A stretch of DNA of 64,000 bases, from NCBI GenBank assembly GCA_019739295.1, contig JAHHDV010000037.1, positions 1 through 64,000 on the forward strand. Reading direction: 5' to 3'. Positions 44,797-55,416 of this stretch are shown in pieces. This DNA is from Taibaiella sp. (GTDB lineage: Bacteria; Bacteroidota; Bacteroidia; Chitinophagales; Chitinophagaceae). Position 1 is the first letter of the stretch. Every line of letters starts with the position of its first letter. Position numbers and translations under genes: made by a program. The notes beneath the pieces were generated by a model. That model was not told the origin of the DNA, ran no database searches, and saw nothing but the letters and a program-made list of their open reading frames with translations.

Positions 44797-45441
44797 TTAT
44801 TTTTCCTGTGCAGCTAATATTTCCAGATAACGGCTCCTGCTGATCATCCGGGCGCCCAGGCCTGATAAGTGTTCTGTATACACCTGGCAATCGATCAGGT
44901 CATATTCTCCGCTGAGGCAGAGGTGTGTCAAAGCTACTTTCGAGGCATTGGAAACCAAAGAGAACATAGACTCCCCACAGAAGACTTTTCCGACCGTTAC
45001 GCCATACAGCCCACCTGCTAACCTTCCCTGCTGCCATACTTCAATGCTCTGTGCATATCCCGATCGATGTAAGCCTGTATACGCCTCTATCATCTCCTCG
45101 TGGATCCATGTGCCGTCCTGGTCTTTCCTGTCAACAGATGCACAGTTCCGCACTACTTGTTCAAATACCTGGTTCCCGGTAACGGTCCAGTCTCCGTTTC
45201 TCAAGACCTGCTTCAGGCTTTTACTGACCTTCAGTTCCGGGGGGAACAGGACAAAGCGGGGATCAGGGGCATACCACAGTACCGGGCTGTCCCGGTCATA
45301 CCATGGGAAGATCCCGTTGCGGTAGGCAAAGAGTAGCCTGTCCGTAGCCAAAGTCGCCCCTACGGCCAACAGGCCGTCTTCATCCGCCGATGTCACTTCC
45401 GGGAAAGAGCCGTAGCCGTCAGAGAAATGCGCTATCATCAT
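44797..45441 (-). CDS. aat: Leucyl/phenylalanyl-tRNA-protein transferase
   Basis: The enzyme adds Leu or Phe to proteins with N-terminal Arg or Lys, marking them for ClpS-ClpAP degradation. The family pattern is complete: GLLAVGATLATDRLLFAYRN, GIFPWYDRDSPVLWYAPDPR, the DGTWIHEEMIEAYTGLHRSG block, SIEVWQQGRLAGGLYGVTVG with FCGESMFS, and ALTHLCLSGEYDLIDCQ. The length of 214 residues is normal. It lies between tRNA-Pro and tsaE, the latter in the opposite direction. Confidence 0.92.
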   Translation of the reverse strand: MMIAHFSDGYGSFPEVTSADEDGLLAVGATLATDRLLFAYRNGIFPWYDRDSPVLWYAPDPRFVLFPPELKVSKSLKQVLRNGDWTVTGNQVFEQVVRNCASVDRKDQDGTWIHEEMIEAYTGLHRSGYAQSIEVWQQGRLAGGLYGVTVGKVFCGESMFSLVSNASKVALTHLCLSGEYDLIDCQVYTEHLSGLGARMISRSRYLEILAAQEK

Positions 45442-45594
45442 TGATCAGGATCATATTCCAGTGAATCCAGGTGAAAGACCTGCAAGCCATAAGGTCAAAG
45501 CCGAATTTTTGTATAAAAGGCAAAATCCGATAGCTGGTACATCACAGTCTTTCTTTATGGAAAGAAAAATTAAATTACTTTTGAGGACAAAATT

Positions 45595-46020
45595 ATGGAG
45601 AAAATATTCACTTTGCAGCAGATCGGTGAGACAGCGGCCTGGCTTTGGGACCGGGCAAAAAATTATTCCGTCTGGACCCTGGCGGGAGAAATGGGTGCAG
45701 GTAAGACTACCCTTACTGCTGCCCTGATGTCCCTGCTCCATGCAGAAGATGAAATCTCCAGCCCGACTTATTCCATTATTAACGAATACAAGCTGTCAGG
45801 TGAAGCCGGGTATACCAAGGTGTACCATGCAGACCTGTACCGTTTGAACCATCTGGAAGAAGCCATTGATGCAGGTATTGAGGATATGCTGCTGGATGAT
45901 GGGGCGCTTCGCATTATAGAATGGCCGCAAATAATTCAGTCCATATTGCCCGCTAATGTATTATCTTTGACACTTTCGATTGTCGACGCACAAACCAGAT
46001 TATTAAAAATCAATCATTAA
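45595..46020 (+). CDS. tsaE: tRNA threonylcarbamoyladenosine biosynthesis ATPase TsaE
   Basis: TsaE works with TsaB and TsaD to place t6A at position 37 of ANN-decoding tRNAs. The 141-residue protein has the Walker A GEMGAGKTTLTAAL, the switch segment ISSPTYSIINEY, the HADLYRLNHLEEAIDAGIED block and the IIEWPQ motif, all standard. It is followed after four bases by an ABC ATPase gene. Confidence 0.92.
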   Translation: MEKIFTLQQIGETAAWLWDRAKNYSVWTLAGEMGAGKTTLTAALMSLLHAEDEISSPTYSIINEYKLSGEAGYTKVYHADLYRLNHLEEAIDAGIEDMLLDDGALRIIEWPQIIQSILPANVLSLTLSIVDAQTRLLKINH

Positions 46021-46024
46021 TCCG

Positions 46025-46953
46025 ATGGCATTACTTTCCATTCAAAACCTAGTAAAGAATTATTCCACGCAGAGAGCTGTAGATGATATCAGCTTTGATA
46101 TCGAAGAAGGCAGCATCTTCGGGTTATTAGGTCCCAACGGAGCCGGGAAGAGTACCCTGTTGCGGATGATTACCGGGATCTTTTACCAGGACTCCGGTCG
46201 TATCATCTTTGACGGCAGGGATTTCGAACCGGGTAAGCACCAGGATATGATCGGCTATATGCCGGAGGAGCGTGGTCTGTATAAAAAAATGAAAATCGGG
46301 GAACAGGTATTGTACCTGGCCCAGCTGAGAGGGCTCAATGTCGCTACAGCCACCAAAAAATGCGCAATACTGGTTCGGGAAGCTGGGTATGGAGTCCTGG
46401 TGGAACAAAAAAACTGAAGACCTCAGCAAAGGAATGGGACAGAAATTGCAGTTCGTATCTACCGTCATCCATGATCCCAAATTACTGATCCTGGATGAAC
46501 CCTTTTCCGGCCTGGATCCGGTAAATGCCGATGTCATCAAGGAAGAGATCTATGAATTGGCCAAGAAAGGAACGACCATTATCTTCAGTACCCACAGGAT
46601 GGAGCAGGTAGAGGAAATATGTGATAAAATCGTCTTGATCAACCTCGGCAGGAAAGTCCTGGACGGAAAGGTCCATGAATTGAAGCACCAGTTTAAAGAA
46701 AATAAATTTGCCATTCACACTACGGAACGGATTGCCCCTGATGAAAGCCTGATGGACCTGCTGGGTGAAAAAAAACCAGGAGGTTTTCTTCAGTCCGAAG
46801 GAAGGATACAGCAGCAACGATATTTTAAAATATTATATCGCTCAGAATGCACATATCGAATCTTTCAGGGAGATCCTGCCGAGCCTTCACGAGATCTTTA
46901 TCAGCCTGGTTAAAGACGCGCCTACGGCCAGGGCATTTGCCCACGAACAATGA
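46025..46953 (+). CDS. ABC transporter ATP-binding protein, NatA/YhaQ-like, two frameshifts
   Basis: Three frames join to about 308 residues, with shifts in the A6 run near 46358 and the A7 run near 46771. The domain has Walker A GPNGAGKST, Q-loop MPEERGLYKKM, signature LSKGMGQKLQFV, Walker B LILDEPFSGLDP and the H-loop in FSTHRMEQVEEI. The C-terminal part matches the DUF4162 tail of this subfamily (HEIFISLVKDAPTARAFAHE). Such ATPases normally pair with an ABC-2 permease encoded downstream, but here the next gene is an unrelated hydrolase on the other strand. Confidence 0.85.
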
Positions 46954-46997
46954 TCCGGAAGCTGGTCAGGAAATACAGGCCGGTGAAAATTCCTTTG

Positions 46998-47630
46998 TTA
47001 TACATTTTTAGAACGAAACACATCTTCCTCGATCGTCATACCTGGTAGCAGGTGAAGGGTCTTTAGTCCCAGTGATGCGGCAGAGGCAATATGCTGGGGC
47101 GAATCATCTATGAACAGTGTCCGGTCCGCAGCTATCTGATGGTCATCCAGGATTTTCCGGAAAATGATGGTGTCCGGTTTCCGCATACCCACATAATGGG
47201 AATAATAGACCTTGTCGAAGAATACGGCCAGTGACTGAAATCCGCATACTTCTTTCAGCATGCGGTTAAATGCAGCTTCGTGTATGGAATTGGTATTGCT
47301 CAGGAGAAAGGTATTGTAATGCAATTGTAATTGCTGCAGGATCTGCAGCCTGCGGAGGGGAATCCTCAGCAACATAGCATTCCAGGCCTGGATAATATCC
47401 TGGCTATGAAGCGGTACGCTACTTATGTTATTGATATGATCGAACAGGTCTTGCTCAGAGGCTTCTCCTTTTTCAAATCTTTCGAAAAACCTTGATTGTT
47501 CAGCCTGGGAAAACTCTTTTTCAAAATCCGGGATACCCAGGGCCCTGAACGCATCGGTAGATTTCTGGTAATCAATATCCAGTATGACTCCGCCCAGGTC
47601 AAAGATGATATTGTCGATTCCGTTTACCAT
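46998..47630 (-). CDS. HAD-superfamily hydrolase (HAD-IA)
   Basis: The 210-residue protein has the four HAD motifs: I IIFDLGGVILDID with the nucleophile Asp, II FLLSNTNS, III RKPDTIIF, and IV LFIDDSPQHI. The GGV variant of motif I puts it in the YihX/epoxide hydrolase-like subgroup; it is likely a small phosphatase of sugar phosphates or nucleotides. It is convergent with the ABC ATPase gene and about 180 bases from pyrG. Confidence 0.87.
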   Translation of the reverse strand: MVNGIDNIIFDLGGVILDIDYQKSTDAFRALGIPDFEKEFSQAEQSRFFERFEKGEASEQDLFDHINNISSVPLHSQDIIQAWNAMLLRIPLRRLQILQQLQLHYNTFLLSNTNSIHEAAFNRMLKEVCGFQSLAVFFDKVYYSHYVGMRKPDTIIFRKILDDHQIAADRTLFIDDSPQHIASAASLGLKTLHLLPGMTIEEDVFRSKNV

Positions 47631-47722
47631 AGTATTTTTATTAAACAGGCAAAAATAGAATTTCCTAATCGTTTCATTTCCAAAATACGGACAAATTGCG
47701 CTGAAAATTTTGAAACTATACT

Positions 47723-47730
47723 TACCTTTG
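47723..47730 (+). promoter_or_regulatory. Minus-7 box of the pyrG promoter
   Basis: TACCTTTG fits the Bacteroidota minus-7 consensus TAnnTTTG, 81 bases before the pyrG start. A less clear TTG lies upstream. Confidence 0.45.
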
Positions 47731-47811
47731 CACGACCTCTGTATATAAAATATTAGATTATTTTATAGTGTATGGGTCGTTATTCGCAATTATCCACAAT
47801 TTTCAATCATA

Positions 47812-49442
47812 ATGACCAAGCATATTTTCGTTACAGGAGGGGTTACATCATCATTAGGTAAAGGTATCATCGCCGCATCGCTTGCCAAGCTGCTCCAGGC
47901 AAGAGGTTACCGCACTACCATTCAAAAATTCGATCCCTATATCAATGTAGATCCCGGTACGCTGAATCCATATGAACATGGTGAATGTTATGTAACGGAT
48001 GACGGTGCTGAGACAGACCTGGATCTGGGCCATTATGAGCGGTTCCTGAATACACCGACATCACAGGCCAATAACGTGACCACGGGAAGGGTGTACCAAT
48101 ACGTGATCAATAAAGAAAGGGAAGGCGCATTCCTGGGGAAAACGGTACAGGTCATCCCGCACATTACTGATGAGATCAAGAGAAGAATGCTGCTCCTGGG
48201 AGAATCCGGGGATTATGACATCATCATCACCGAACTGGGCGGTACTGTAGGAGATATCGAATCCCTACCCTATATCGAAACGGTACGCCAGCTGAAATGG
48301 GAACTGGGAGATGAAAACTGTATTGTGGTCCACCTTACCTTAATACCCTATCTAAAAGCGGCCAAAGAATTAAAAACGAAACCTACCCAGCATTCTGTAA
48401 AATTAATGAGTGAAAACGGTGTCCACCCCGATATCATTGTATGCCGTACAGAAGAGCCTTATATACAATGACCTGAAAAGGAAGATCGCATTGTTCTGTA
48501 ATGTAAAGCAGGATGCAGTAATAGAGGCCAGGGATGCCGATACGATCTATTCCGTTACCCCTGGAGATGCAGCGGGAGAAGCTGGACGAGATTACCCTGA
48601 AGCTGCTGCAGCTGCCTATGGGCAATGAGCCGGAACTGGAAAAATGGAAAGAATTCCTCAATAAACTGAGGTACCCCGAAATCCGTGATCACCGTAGGCC
48701 TGGTTGGAAAAATATGTAGAGCTTCAGGATGCTTATAAATCTATCCTGGAAGCATTGATCCATGCCGGTGCCATGAATGAATGCAAAGTAGAAATCAAAA
48801 ATATACACTCCGAGTTCCTTACAGAAGAAAACCTGGATAAGAAATTACAGGGACTCCAGGGGATTATCGTAGCTCCGGGATTTGGTTCCAGGGGAATAGA
48901 AGGGAAAATATCTGCGATTCAGTATGCGAGAGAGTATAAGATCCCATTCTTTGGGATCTGCCTGGGCAATGCAATGCGCCTCTATTGAATTTGCCAGGAA
49001 TGTACTGGGATTGTCCCAGGCCAATTCTACCGAGATGGACAAAGATACACCGGATCCTGTCATCCACCTGATGGAAGAACAAAAAAACATTGCGGAAAAT
49101 GGGCGGAACAATGCGCCTGGGAGCCTATAAATGTCAATTGAAAGAGGGTTCGAAAGCCCATGAGATATATGGTGGCGTTCCTGAAATTACCGAGCGGCAC
49201 AGGCACCGTTATGAATTCAACAATGATTACCTGGCCAGGTTTGAAGCCAACGGCATGAAAAGCTACCGGTATCAATCCTGAAACAGGCCTGGTAGAAATT
49301 CTGGAGCTGGATGGTCACCCTCATTATATTGCTGCACAGTTCCACCCCTGAATACAAAAGTACGGTGATGCCAACCTTCACCCCTTATTCGTGAGTTTTC
49401 GTAGCAGCTGTCAAGAAGAACGTCGAAGTTCCGGTGAGTTAA
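47812..49442 (+). CDS. pyrG: CTP synthase, heavily frame-broken
   Basis: CTP synthase turns UTP into CTP with glutamine. The joined length of about 543 codons equals the family norm. The intact N-terminal synthase part shows [20 protein letters not shown], the [19 protein letters not shown] block and [12 protein letters not shown]. The glutamine amidotransferase half follows in pieces: [18 protein letters not shown] with the active-site Cys, [20 protein letters not shown], and the QFHPE motif, which contains the His/Glu of the triad. At least eight frame changes occur between 48,440 and 49,390. As this is an essential single-copy gene, the breaks are most likely sequence errors. The stop is TAA 49440-49442. 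Confidence 0.9.
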
Positions 49443-49565
49443 GGATCTGCCGTTCCGGAAGACGGATCATAGAGGAATTCTATCCTGTTTTTTTTGCCGG
49501 GAGCATCGCCACCACTCTATAGTAGAGCATATACTCTTTTAATATAAACCTGTTGTATACCAAAC

Positions 49566-49598
49566 AAAAAGCACCTTTCATCAAGAAAGGTGCTTTTT
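49566..49598. terminator. Bidirectional terminator
   Basis: AAAAAGCACCTTTC (49566-49579) and GAAAGGTGCTTTTT (49585-49598) pair perfectly around a 5-base loop. A and T tracts on both sides let it serve pyrG and the convergent DksA-like gene. Confidence 0.85.
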
Positions 49599-49624
49599 AA
49601 TATTTGCAGACTGGTATAGAAAGA

Positions 49625-50755
49625 TTATCTTCTGTTTGTTTTTGCTTCTATACTTAATGTAGCAATGCGGTACAGCTTTCAGCCTTGCCTTATCGATCAG
49701 TTTTCCGGTTACACGGCAGATCCCGTAAGTTTTGTTCTCAATTCGCATCAGCGCTTTCTCCAGGTGGTCAATGAATTGCATCTGGCGGGAAGCTAACAAT
49801 GAAAGTTGCTCCCTTTCCATCGCTCCGCTACCATCTTCGATAGAATTGAACCTGTTGTCCGTATCATCTGTTCCGGATTCTCCTTTCCGGGCCATTAATG
49901 CCTGGTAGTAGTTCAGGTACTCACGTGCTACTTCCAGTCTTTTGAGGATCAGATCCTTGAATTCGTTCAGGTCTTCATCACTGTATCTGTAGGTCGGGCC
50001 TGCGTGTGTTTCATTTTCTTCCATAAGTATCGATGTTCTTACCGGGTTAAATTTTTCTACGTTTTCGAGGTCATCTTTTTTCTTTGGATTCCTGTCGAGA
50101 TCTCTTACTGCGATAGCGCCCGGTTGTGCTTTTTTCAAATCTGATTTTTTATTGATCGCATCTACGATCTCATTTTTTGGTAATGCTTTTTCCTTTTCCA
50201 CTTTAGCTTTCGCTTTGGCAGGTGTGCTTAACGGCTTTTTTAATGCTGCTTTGGCAGGTGCCTTTTTAGCAATTGTATTTTGTTTTGTTGCTGTTACGAC
50301 GGCGACTTTTTTAGTCGCTGCCTTAGCTGAAGGCTTAACAGGAGCTGTTGCCGTTTTTTTTAGCTACCGGTTTTGGTTTTACAGCAGCTTTTTTAGCAGC
50401 AGCCTTAGGGGTTACTTTTGCCGGTAACGCTGCCTTTTTAGGAGCTGCTTTAGCTTTAGGAGCTGCAACTTTCTTGGTGACCACAGCTTTTTTTGCCGGA
50501 GCTGCTTTCTTAGGCGCCGCCACTTTTGGGGTTACTGCTGCAGTCTTCCTGGCAGGTGCCGCCGCTTTTTTTGCGGTAGTTTTCTTAGCAGTTGCTTTTT
50601 TGGCAGATACAGCTGTACTTGCTGAAGCTTTCTTAGCAGGTACGGCCGCTTTCTTGGCTGTTGATTTTGCCACAGCTTTTTTAACCACAGTCTTGGTTGG
50701 AGTAGCTGCCTTTTTGCTTACTGCTTTTTTTTGTTGTTGATTTTGCTTTTGCCAT
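49625..50755 (-). CDS. TraR/DksA-like protein with a histone H1-like Lys/Ala/Pro tail, frame-broken
   Basis: Joined from ATG 50755 to TAA 49625, the protein has about 376 residues. The first 190 or so are almost only Lys, Ala, Pro, Thr and Val in KKAxxPAKK-type repeats, like bacterial histone H1-like tails (AKKATAKKTTAKKAAAPARK). Then comes a DksA-type coiled coil (DLNEFKDLILKRLEVAREYL to DHLEKALMRIE) and a C-terminal zinc-finger-like region (YGICRVTGKLIDKARLKAVP, ending in HATLSIEAKTNRR). Only one Cys of the usual four is left (GICR). Shifts occur in A runs near 50,725 and 50,350 and at about 49,665. It may link the nucleoid to RNA polymerase control; that is inference. Confidence 0.75.
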
Positions 50756-50757
50756 GG

Positions 50758-53700
50758 CTACTTACTTTTTTTAATGTGAATTTGTATGTTTTGGTTATTG
50801 ATCTCCACTTCCTCCCATTCCAGGTCGTTGCCGTTATTACTGAAGGAGATCATATCAGCTAATGTTTCCGCCTTGATATACTGATCGTATTTCTGAACAG
50901 TAGTGCTCATACTCTCCGCGTTCTTCAAATAGATCTCAATCCTGTCCGTCAGCTCCAGATCCTGTTCTTTTCTGATCTTCTGAAGCCTGTTGATCAGTTC
51001 TCTGGCATTGCCTTCCTCTTCCAGGTCTTCAGTGATCGTAATATCCAATGCTGCTGTCAGGCTACCTTTGGAAGCTACAGACCAGCCGGGAATATCTCCG
51101 GCTGTTATTTCTACATCTTCAGGTACAATAGACACCTGTTGCCCGTTGATCTCACAGGTTATCCCGCCTTCCTGTTCTATCCTGTTGATCTGCTCCTGGC
51201 TGAAATTACTGATCATAGCTGCCAGGTCTTTCATCAGCCCGCCTACTTTTTTGCCTAAAGTCTTAAAGTTAGGTTTTATTTTTTTATTCATGAAAATATT
51301 ATCAGGCTCCAGGTATTCTATTTCCTTAATGTTGACTTCTGAAAGAATGATGTCTTTTACCTTTTCGACCTGTTGCTTCACCTGCTCATTCAATACCGGA
51401 ATCAATACCTTGGATAATGGCTGACGTACCCTGATATTTTCTTTCTTACGTATGGACAGGATCAAGGAGGAAATATCCTGTGCGCTTTGCATTCTTTGTT
51501 CCAGGTCCTCCTGGATGTATTCCTGGTGCTTCTCCGGGAAATCCATAAGATGAACAGAAACAGCCTGGTGCTTTCCTGAAGTCCTGTTCAGGTTCTGGAA
51601 CAGCCAGTCTGCAAAGAAAGGAGATACAGGAGCGATTAATAAGGATAAGGTCTCTAAGCATTCGTACAATGTCTGGTATGCAGAGATCTTGTCCTCATTG
51701 TATTCGCCTTTCCAGAATCTCCGCCTGCTGAGCCGCACATACCAGTTGCTCAGATGCTCATCTACAAAATGCTCAACAGCTCTTCCCGCCTGTGTGGGCT
51801 CATAGTCATCCATGAAAACCGTGACCTTTTCAATCAAGGTATTCAAAGCGGAAATGATCCACTGGTCCATTTCATGCCTTTGCGCTACCGGAATAGGGTT
51901 TTTCGCTGTAAGTGAATCCGTCCACATTGGCATACAGGGCCAGGAACTGGTAGGTATTGAATAAGGTGCCGAAGAATTTTCTCTGGATCTCTTCGATCCC
52001 TTTGATATCAAACTTCAGGCTGTCCCAGGGAGATGCATTGGTGATCAGGTACCAGCGGGTAGCATCTGCGCTATATTTCTCAATGGTAGCAAACGGATCT
52101 ATAACATTGCCCAGTCGCTTGCTCATCTTATTCCCATGCTTATCCAGCACCAGCCCGTTAGATACCACAGCCTTATAAGCGATACCCGTATATTTCCGGC
52201 TATCGGCAGGTATATCCAGGCTGTTTAATTTTTCTATTATAGATTCCTGTAGTAATGCACCCAGTGCGTGCAATGTATAGAACCAGCCCCTGGTCTGGTC
52301 TACTCCTTCCGCAATGAAGTCTGCAGGATAGTTCTGTGCAAAAGTCTCCTGGTTATCAAACGGGAAATGCCATTGTGCAATAGGCATTGCACCACTGTCG
52401 AACCAGACATCGATCAGGTCCGGTTCCCTGTACATCGGCTTACCATTAGCAGAGATGAGCGTAATGTTGTCGATATAAGGCCGGTGAAGATCCTGTACGA
52501 ACCTGTCCAGATCCGTATCCGCAGGCATGAGACCAGCAGCTACTGCTTTGACTATTTCTTCTTTAAGATGAGCTATCGAAGAGATGCAAAGGCTTTCTTC
52601 CCCATCTTCCGTCATCCAGATCGGTAACGGTGTACCCCAAAAGCGGCTTCTGCTCAGGTTCCAGTCTACCATATTTTCCAGCCAGTTGCCGAATCGCCCT
52701 TCCCCGGTGGATTTAGGCTTCCAGTTGATGGTCTTATTGAGCGCTACCATTTTATCCTTTAGTGCAGTGGTCCTGATGAACCATGCGTCCAAAGGATAAT
52801 AGATGATCGGCTTATCTGTCCGCCAGCAATGCGGATAATTGTGTTCGTACTTTTCTATTTTAAAAGCCTGGCCCCTGAGTTTTAATGCAATGGAAATATC
52901 TACATTGACATCCTGGTAATCAGGCTCGTCCTTATAGTTCTTTACATAACGGCCCGCATAATCCCCCGTCCCGGGAATGAATTTTCCTTCTCTGTCTACC
53001 AGGTTGATGAGGCCGATGTTGTTTTTTCTGCCTACAAGATAATCATCAGCACCATGTGCCGGTGCAGTATGTACAATACCCGTACCATCTTCCGTAGTCA
53101 CAAAATCCCCGACCAGAACCCTGAAGGGATCTCCCCCGCTGAGCTCAGGTCTGTTGCTTTCAAACTGAAATAACTGATAATAGCGCGCACCTTCCAGGTC
53201 CTTTCCTGAGCAAGTTGCCAGAACCTGATAAGGCAGGACTTTACCTTTTTCTTCCTCCTGACCGATCGTGTCGATATCTTCTACGCGGGCTTCCGGCTTA
53301 AAATACCTGGAAAGAAGCTGGCTCGCTAAAATGACATTTTGTAATTCGCCGGTGTAGGGATTGAATGTCCTGACCAATGAATATTCAATCTTAGGACCTA
53401 CGGTAAGCCCTAAGTTAGAAGGAAGCGTCCAGGGTGTGGTCGTCCAGGCCATGAAATAAATATCATCATTGATATGGGGAAACAAAGCTCCGACGGATTC
53501 TTCCTTCATCTTGAACAGTACCGTAGCAGAAGTGTCCTTCACATCCTTGTAAGTACCGGGCTGGTTCAATTCATGCGAGCTCAGACCTGTGCCGGCTGCC
53601 GGAGAATAAGGTTGTATGCTGACACTTTTGTACAAAAGATCTTTTTTGTATAATTCGGAAAGTGCCCACCATAAAGATTCTATATATTCATTCTTGAATG

Positions 53701-54154
53701 TAATATAAGGATCATCCAGGTCTACCCAGTATCCCATTTTCGTCGTCAATTCATCCCATTTGTCCTTAAACCTCATCACAGCTTCCCTGCACCTTTTATT
53801 GTATTCTTCTACCGTGATTTTTGTACCGATATCTTCTTTCGTAATACCCAGCTCTTTCTCTACACCCAGTTCCACAGGTAATCCATGTGTATCCCAGCCC
53901 GCTTTTCTTTTAACCTGGTACCCACGCATCGTTTTGTATCTGCAGACCAGATCTTTGAGTGTCCTGGAGATAACGTGATGTATCCCCGGCATACCATTGG
54001 CACTCGGAGGACCTTCATAGAATACAAAAGGCTGCCGGGCATTCCTGTTGGTAACGGATTGCTCAAATACTTTATGATCTGACCATTGAGAAAGCAGGTT
54101 TTTCTCAATTTCAGGCATATTTAAATTGTTATATTCTATATATCTGGTGCTCAT
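50758..54154 (-). CDS. ileS: Isoleucyl-tRNA synthetase, one frameshift
   Basis: The joined protein has about 1,130 residues, the normal length for Bacteroidota IleS. The start MSTRYIEYNNLNMPEIEKNL at 54154 is the family start; an upstream ATG at 54181 adds nine residues. The HIGH-like motif is in GPPSANGMPGIHH, the editing domain includes TTPWTLPSNLGLTVG and GTGIVHTAPAHGADDY, and the KMSKS motif is GNKMSKRLGN. One shift in an A5 run near 51,902 separates the catalytic part from the anticodon-binding part, which starts PIPVAQRHEMDQWIISALN. The gene is followed almost directly by the DksA-like gene (three bases). Confidence 0.93.
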
Positions 54155-54426
54155 TCGGGACTGTTCAAAAAAATGGTGCAAATGTAAGTAAATATTAGGA
54201 TATTTACATTATTGTACGGTTAATTTTGAAAAGGATACTGCAGGCTTCTTCGCAGTATAAAAGATATGCACAACTTATGTGCAAAACATTACAAGATATT
54301 TATATGTACCCCGTGATTATAGAAATATTTTTAGTATATTTACATTCATAAGAACAGGTGCAGGGTCCCTTTTATTCAAAATGATATTGCTCAGTAAGTA
54401 TATCACGATATTTAAATGAATTCAAT

Positions 54427-55062
54427 ATGAATTTCATTATTAAGATATGTCTCATATTCGCAGGTTATGGACTGGTAGTGGCCGTCTGGGGCTGTAAGAA
54501 GTGTAATTGTGATGAGCAGACCTTCGCTACTTATGATTGCTATAAGCTTCGCATCCAGAATGACCACTATACATTTGTCGGTGGGCAGCCTGTTTATAGC
54601 AGGACGAAAGAAGATACGGTGGAAGGTTTGTCATATGGCATTACCCTGCTCTTTGAAGTAGAAAAATTTGCCCAGGAGTGCAACTGTTTTGACCTGGTTA
54701 CGGTAGCGTATGCCTGTAGTTGCCCCGATTATTCTATGAAAATAAAGGATAAGATCAAAAATATCCGTATCTATACCCTTCACCCTTTCAGTGATGCTTA
54801 TCCCGGCGGGGGCGAAGTCACTCATCTGTTCTACCAGTTCGATCAAAAAGCGGAATTAGGAAAAATAGATTTTATCTCTGTTGATTCCAGCCTGAAAAAA
54901 AGTGATTTTTATAATATCCCTGAATTCTCTTATGGATTGACTGCTTCTTTCTATCTGAATGAAAAGCCCGCAGCCAGCAGGAGAGCCCAGTTTAATGTAG
55001 TGGTCACCTTTGAAAGCGGTAAAGAGCTTTCGGATATGACTACCGAAGTCTATTTACAGTAA
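54427..55062 (+). CDS. Hypothetical Cys-rich exported protein
   Basis: The 211-residue protein begins with a hydrophobic signal (IIKICLIFAGYGLVVAVWG) followed by CKKCNCDEQ, so it is probably exported and perhaps lipid-anchored. Additional cysteines in QECNCFDL and YACSCPDY suggest disulfides. The rest looks beta-rich. I do not recognise the family with certainty; similar small exported proteins of Bacteroidota are annotated as domains of unknown function. It is divergent from ileS by about 270 bases. Confidence 0.6.
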   Translation: MNFIIKICLIFAGYGLVVAVWGCKKCNCDEQTFATYDCYKLRIQNDHYTFVGGQPVYSRTKEDTVEGLSYGITLLFEVEKFAQECNCFDLVTVAYACSCPDYSMKIKDKIKNIRIYTLHPFSDAYPGGGEVTHLFYQFDQKAELGKIDFISVDSSLKKSDFYNIPEFSYGLTASFYLNEKPAASRRAQFNVVVTFESGKELSDMTTEVYLQ

Positions 55063-55085
55063 GCAATACCCTTAAAACAGCTATC

Positions 55086-55406
55086 TTACTTGCTCATTTT
55101 TTGTAAGACAATATAAGCGATGATCAATAGCAGCAGTACTGTGATAATGATTATGCTGTTAGCATAGTACAGTGGTTTCCTCCGGTAACTGCTCCTTTTC
55201 TCCTGATGCTTTTTCCTGATTTGCTGTGTCAGATGTGCATTGATGTCCGATACCGATTGCCGGATATGATCATCAGAATCATAGGCAGCAAGCCCTTCAA
55301 GAGCATCCTCCAGCATCTGCTTCTCCTCAGCAGACCACTCCTCTATTCCTTTCTCGGAAATAGATTTTGCCAATTCCTTTTTTAATTGCTCTTTATCGGG
55401 TTCCAT
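55086..55406 (-). CDS. Single-span membrane protein, probable anti-sigma factor
   Basis: The 106-residue protein has an acidic helical N-terminus with the segment EEKQMLEDALEGLAAYDSDD, the DALEGL motif common in Bacteroidota anti-sigma proteins. A basic stretch follows (KKHQEKRSSYRRK), then one membrane span (YANSIIIITVLLLLIIAYIV). It starts 10 bases after the stop of the sigma factor gene, so the two form a unit. It is shorter than typical FecR-like anti-sigma factors and lacks a periplasmic domain, so signal sensing would need a partner. Confidence 0.65.
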   Translation of the reverse strand: MEPDKEQLKKELAKSISEKGIEEWSAEEKQMLEDALEGLAAYDSDDHIRQSVSDINAHLTQQIRKKHQEKRSSYRRKPLYYANSIIIITVLLLLIIAYIVLQKMSK

Positions 55407-55416
55407 TGTTGCAAAG

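Noticed and set aside
47812..49442. pyrG as a true pseudogene
   Set aside because: It is an essential enzyme with all motifs and normal total length; many small shifts in base runs fit sequence errors better than decay.
50348..50740. 130-codon + strand frame rich in Ala, Phe and Val
   Set aside because: It is the antisense of the Lys/Ala/Pro repeats of the DksA-like gene; its apparent hydrophobic pattern is a by-product of that repeat.
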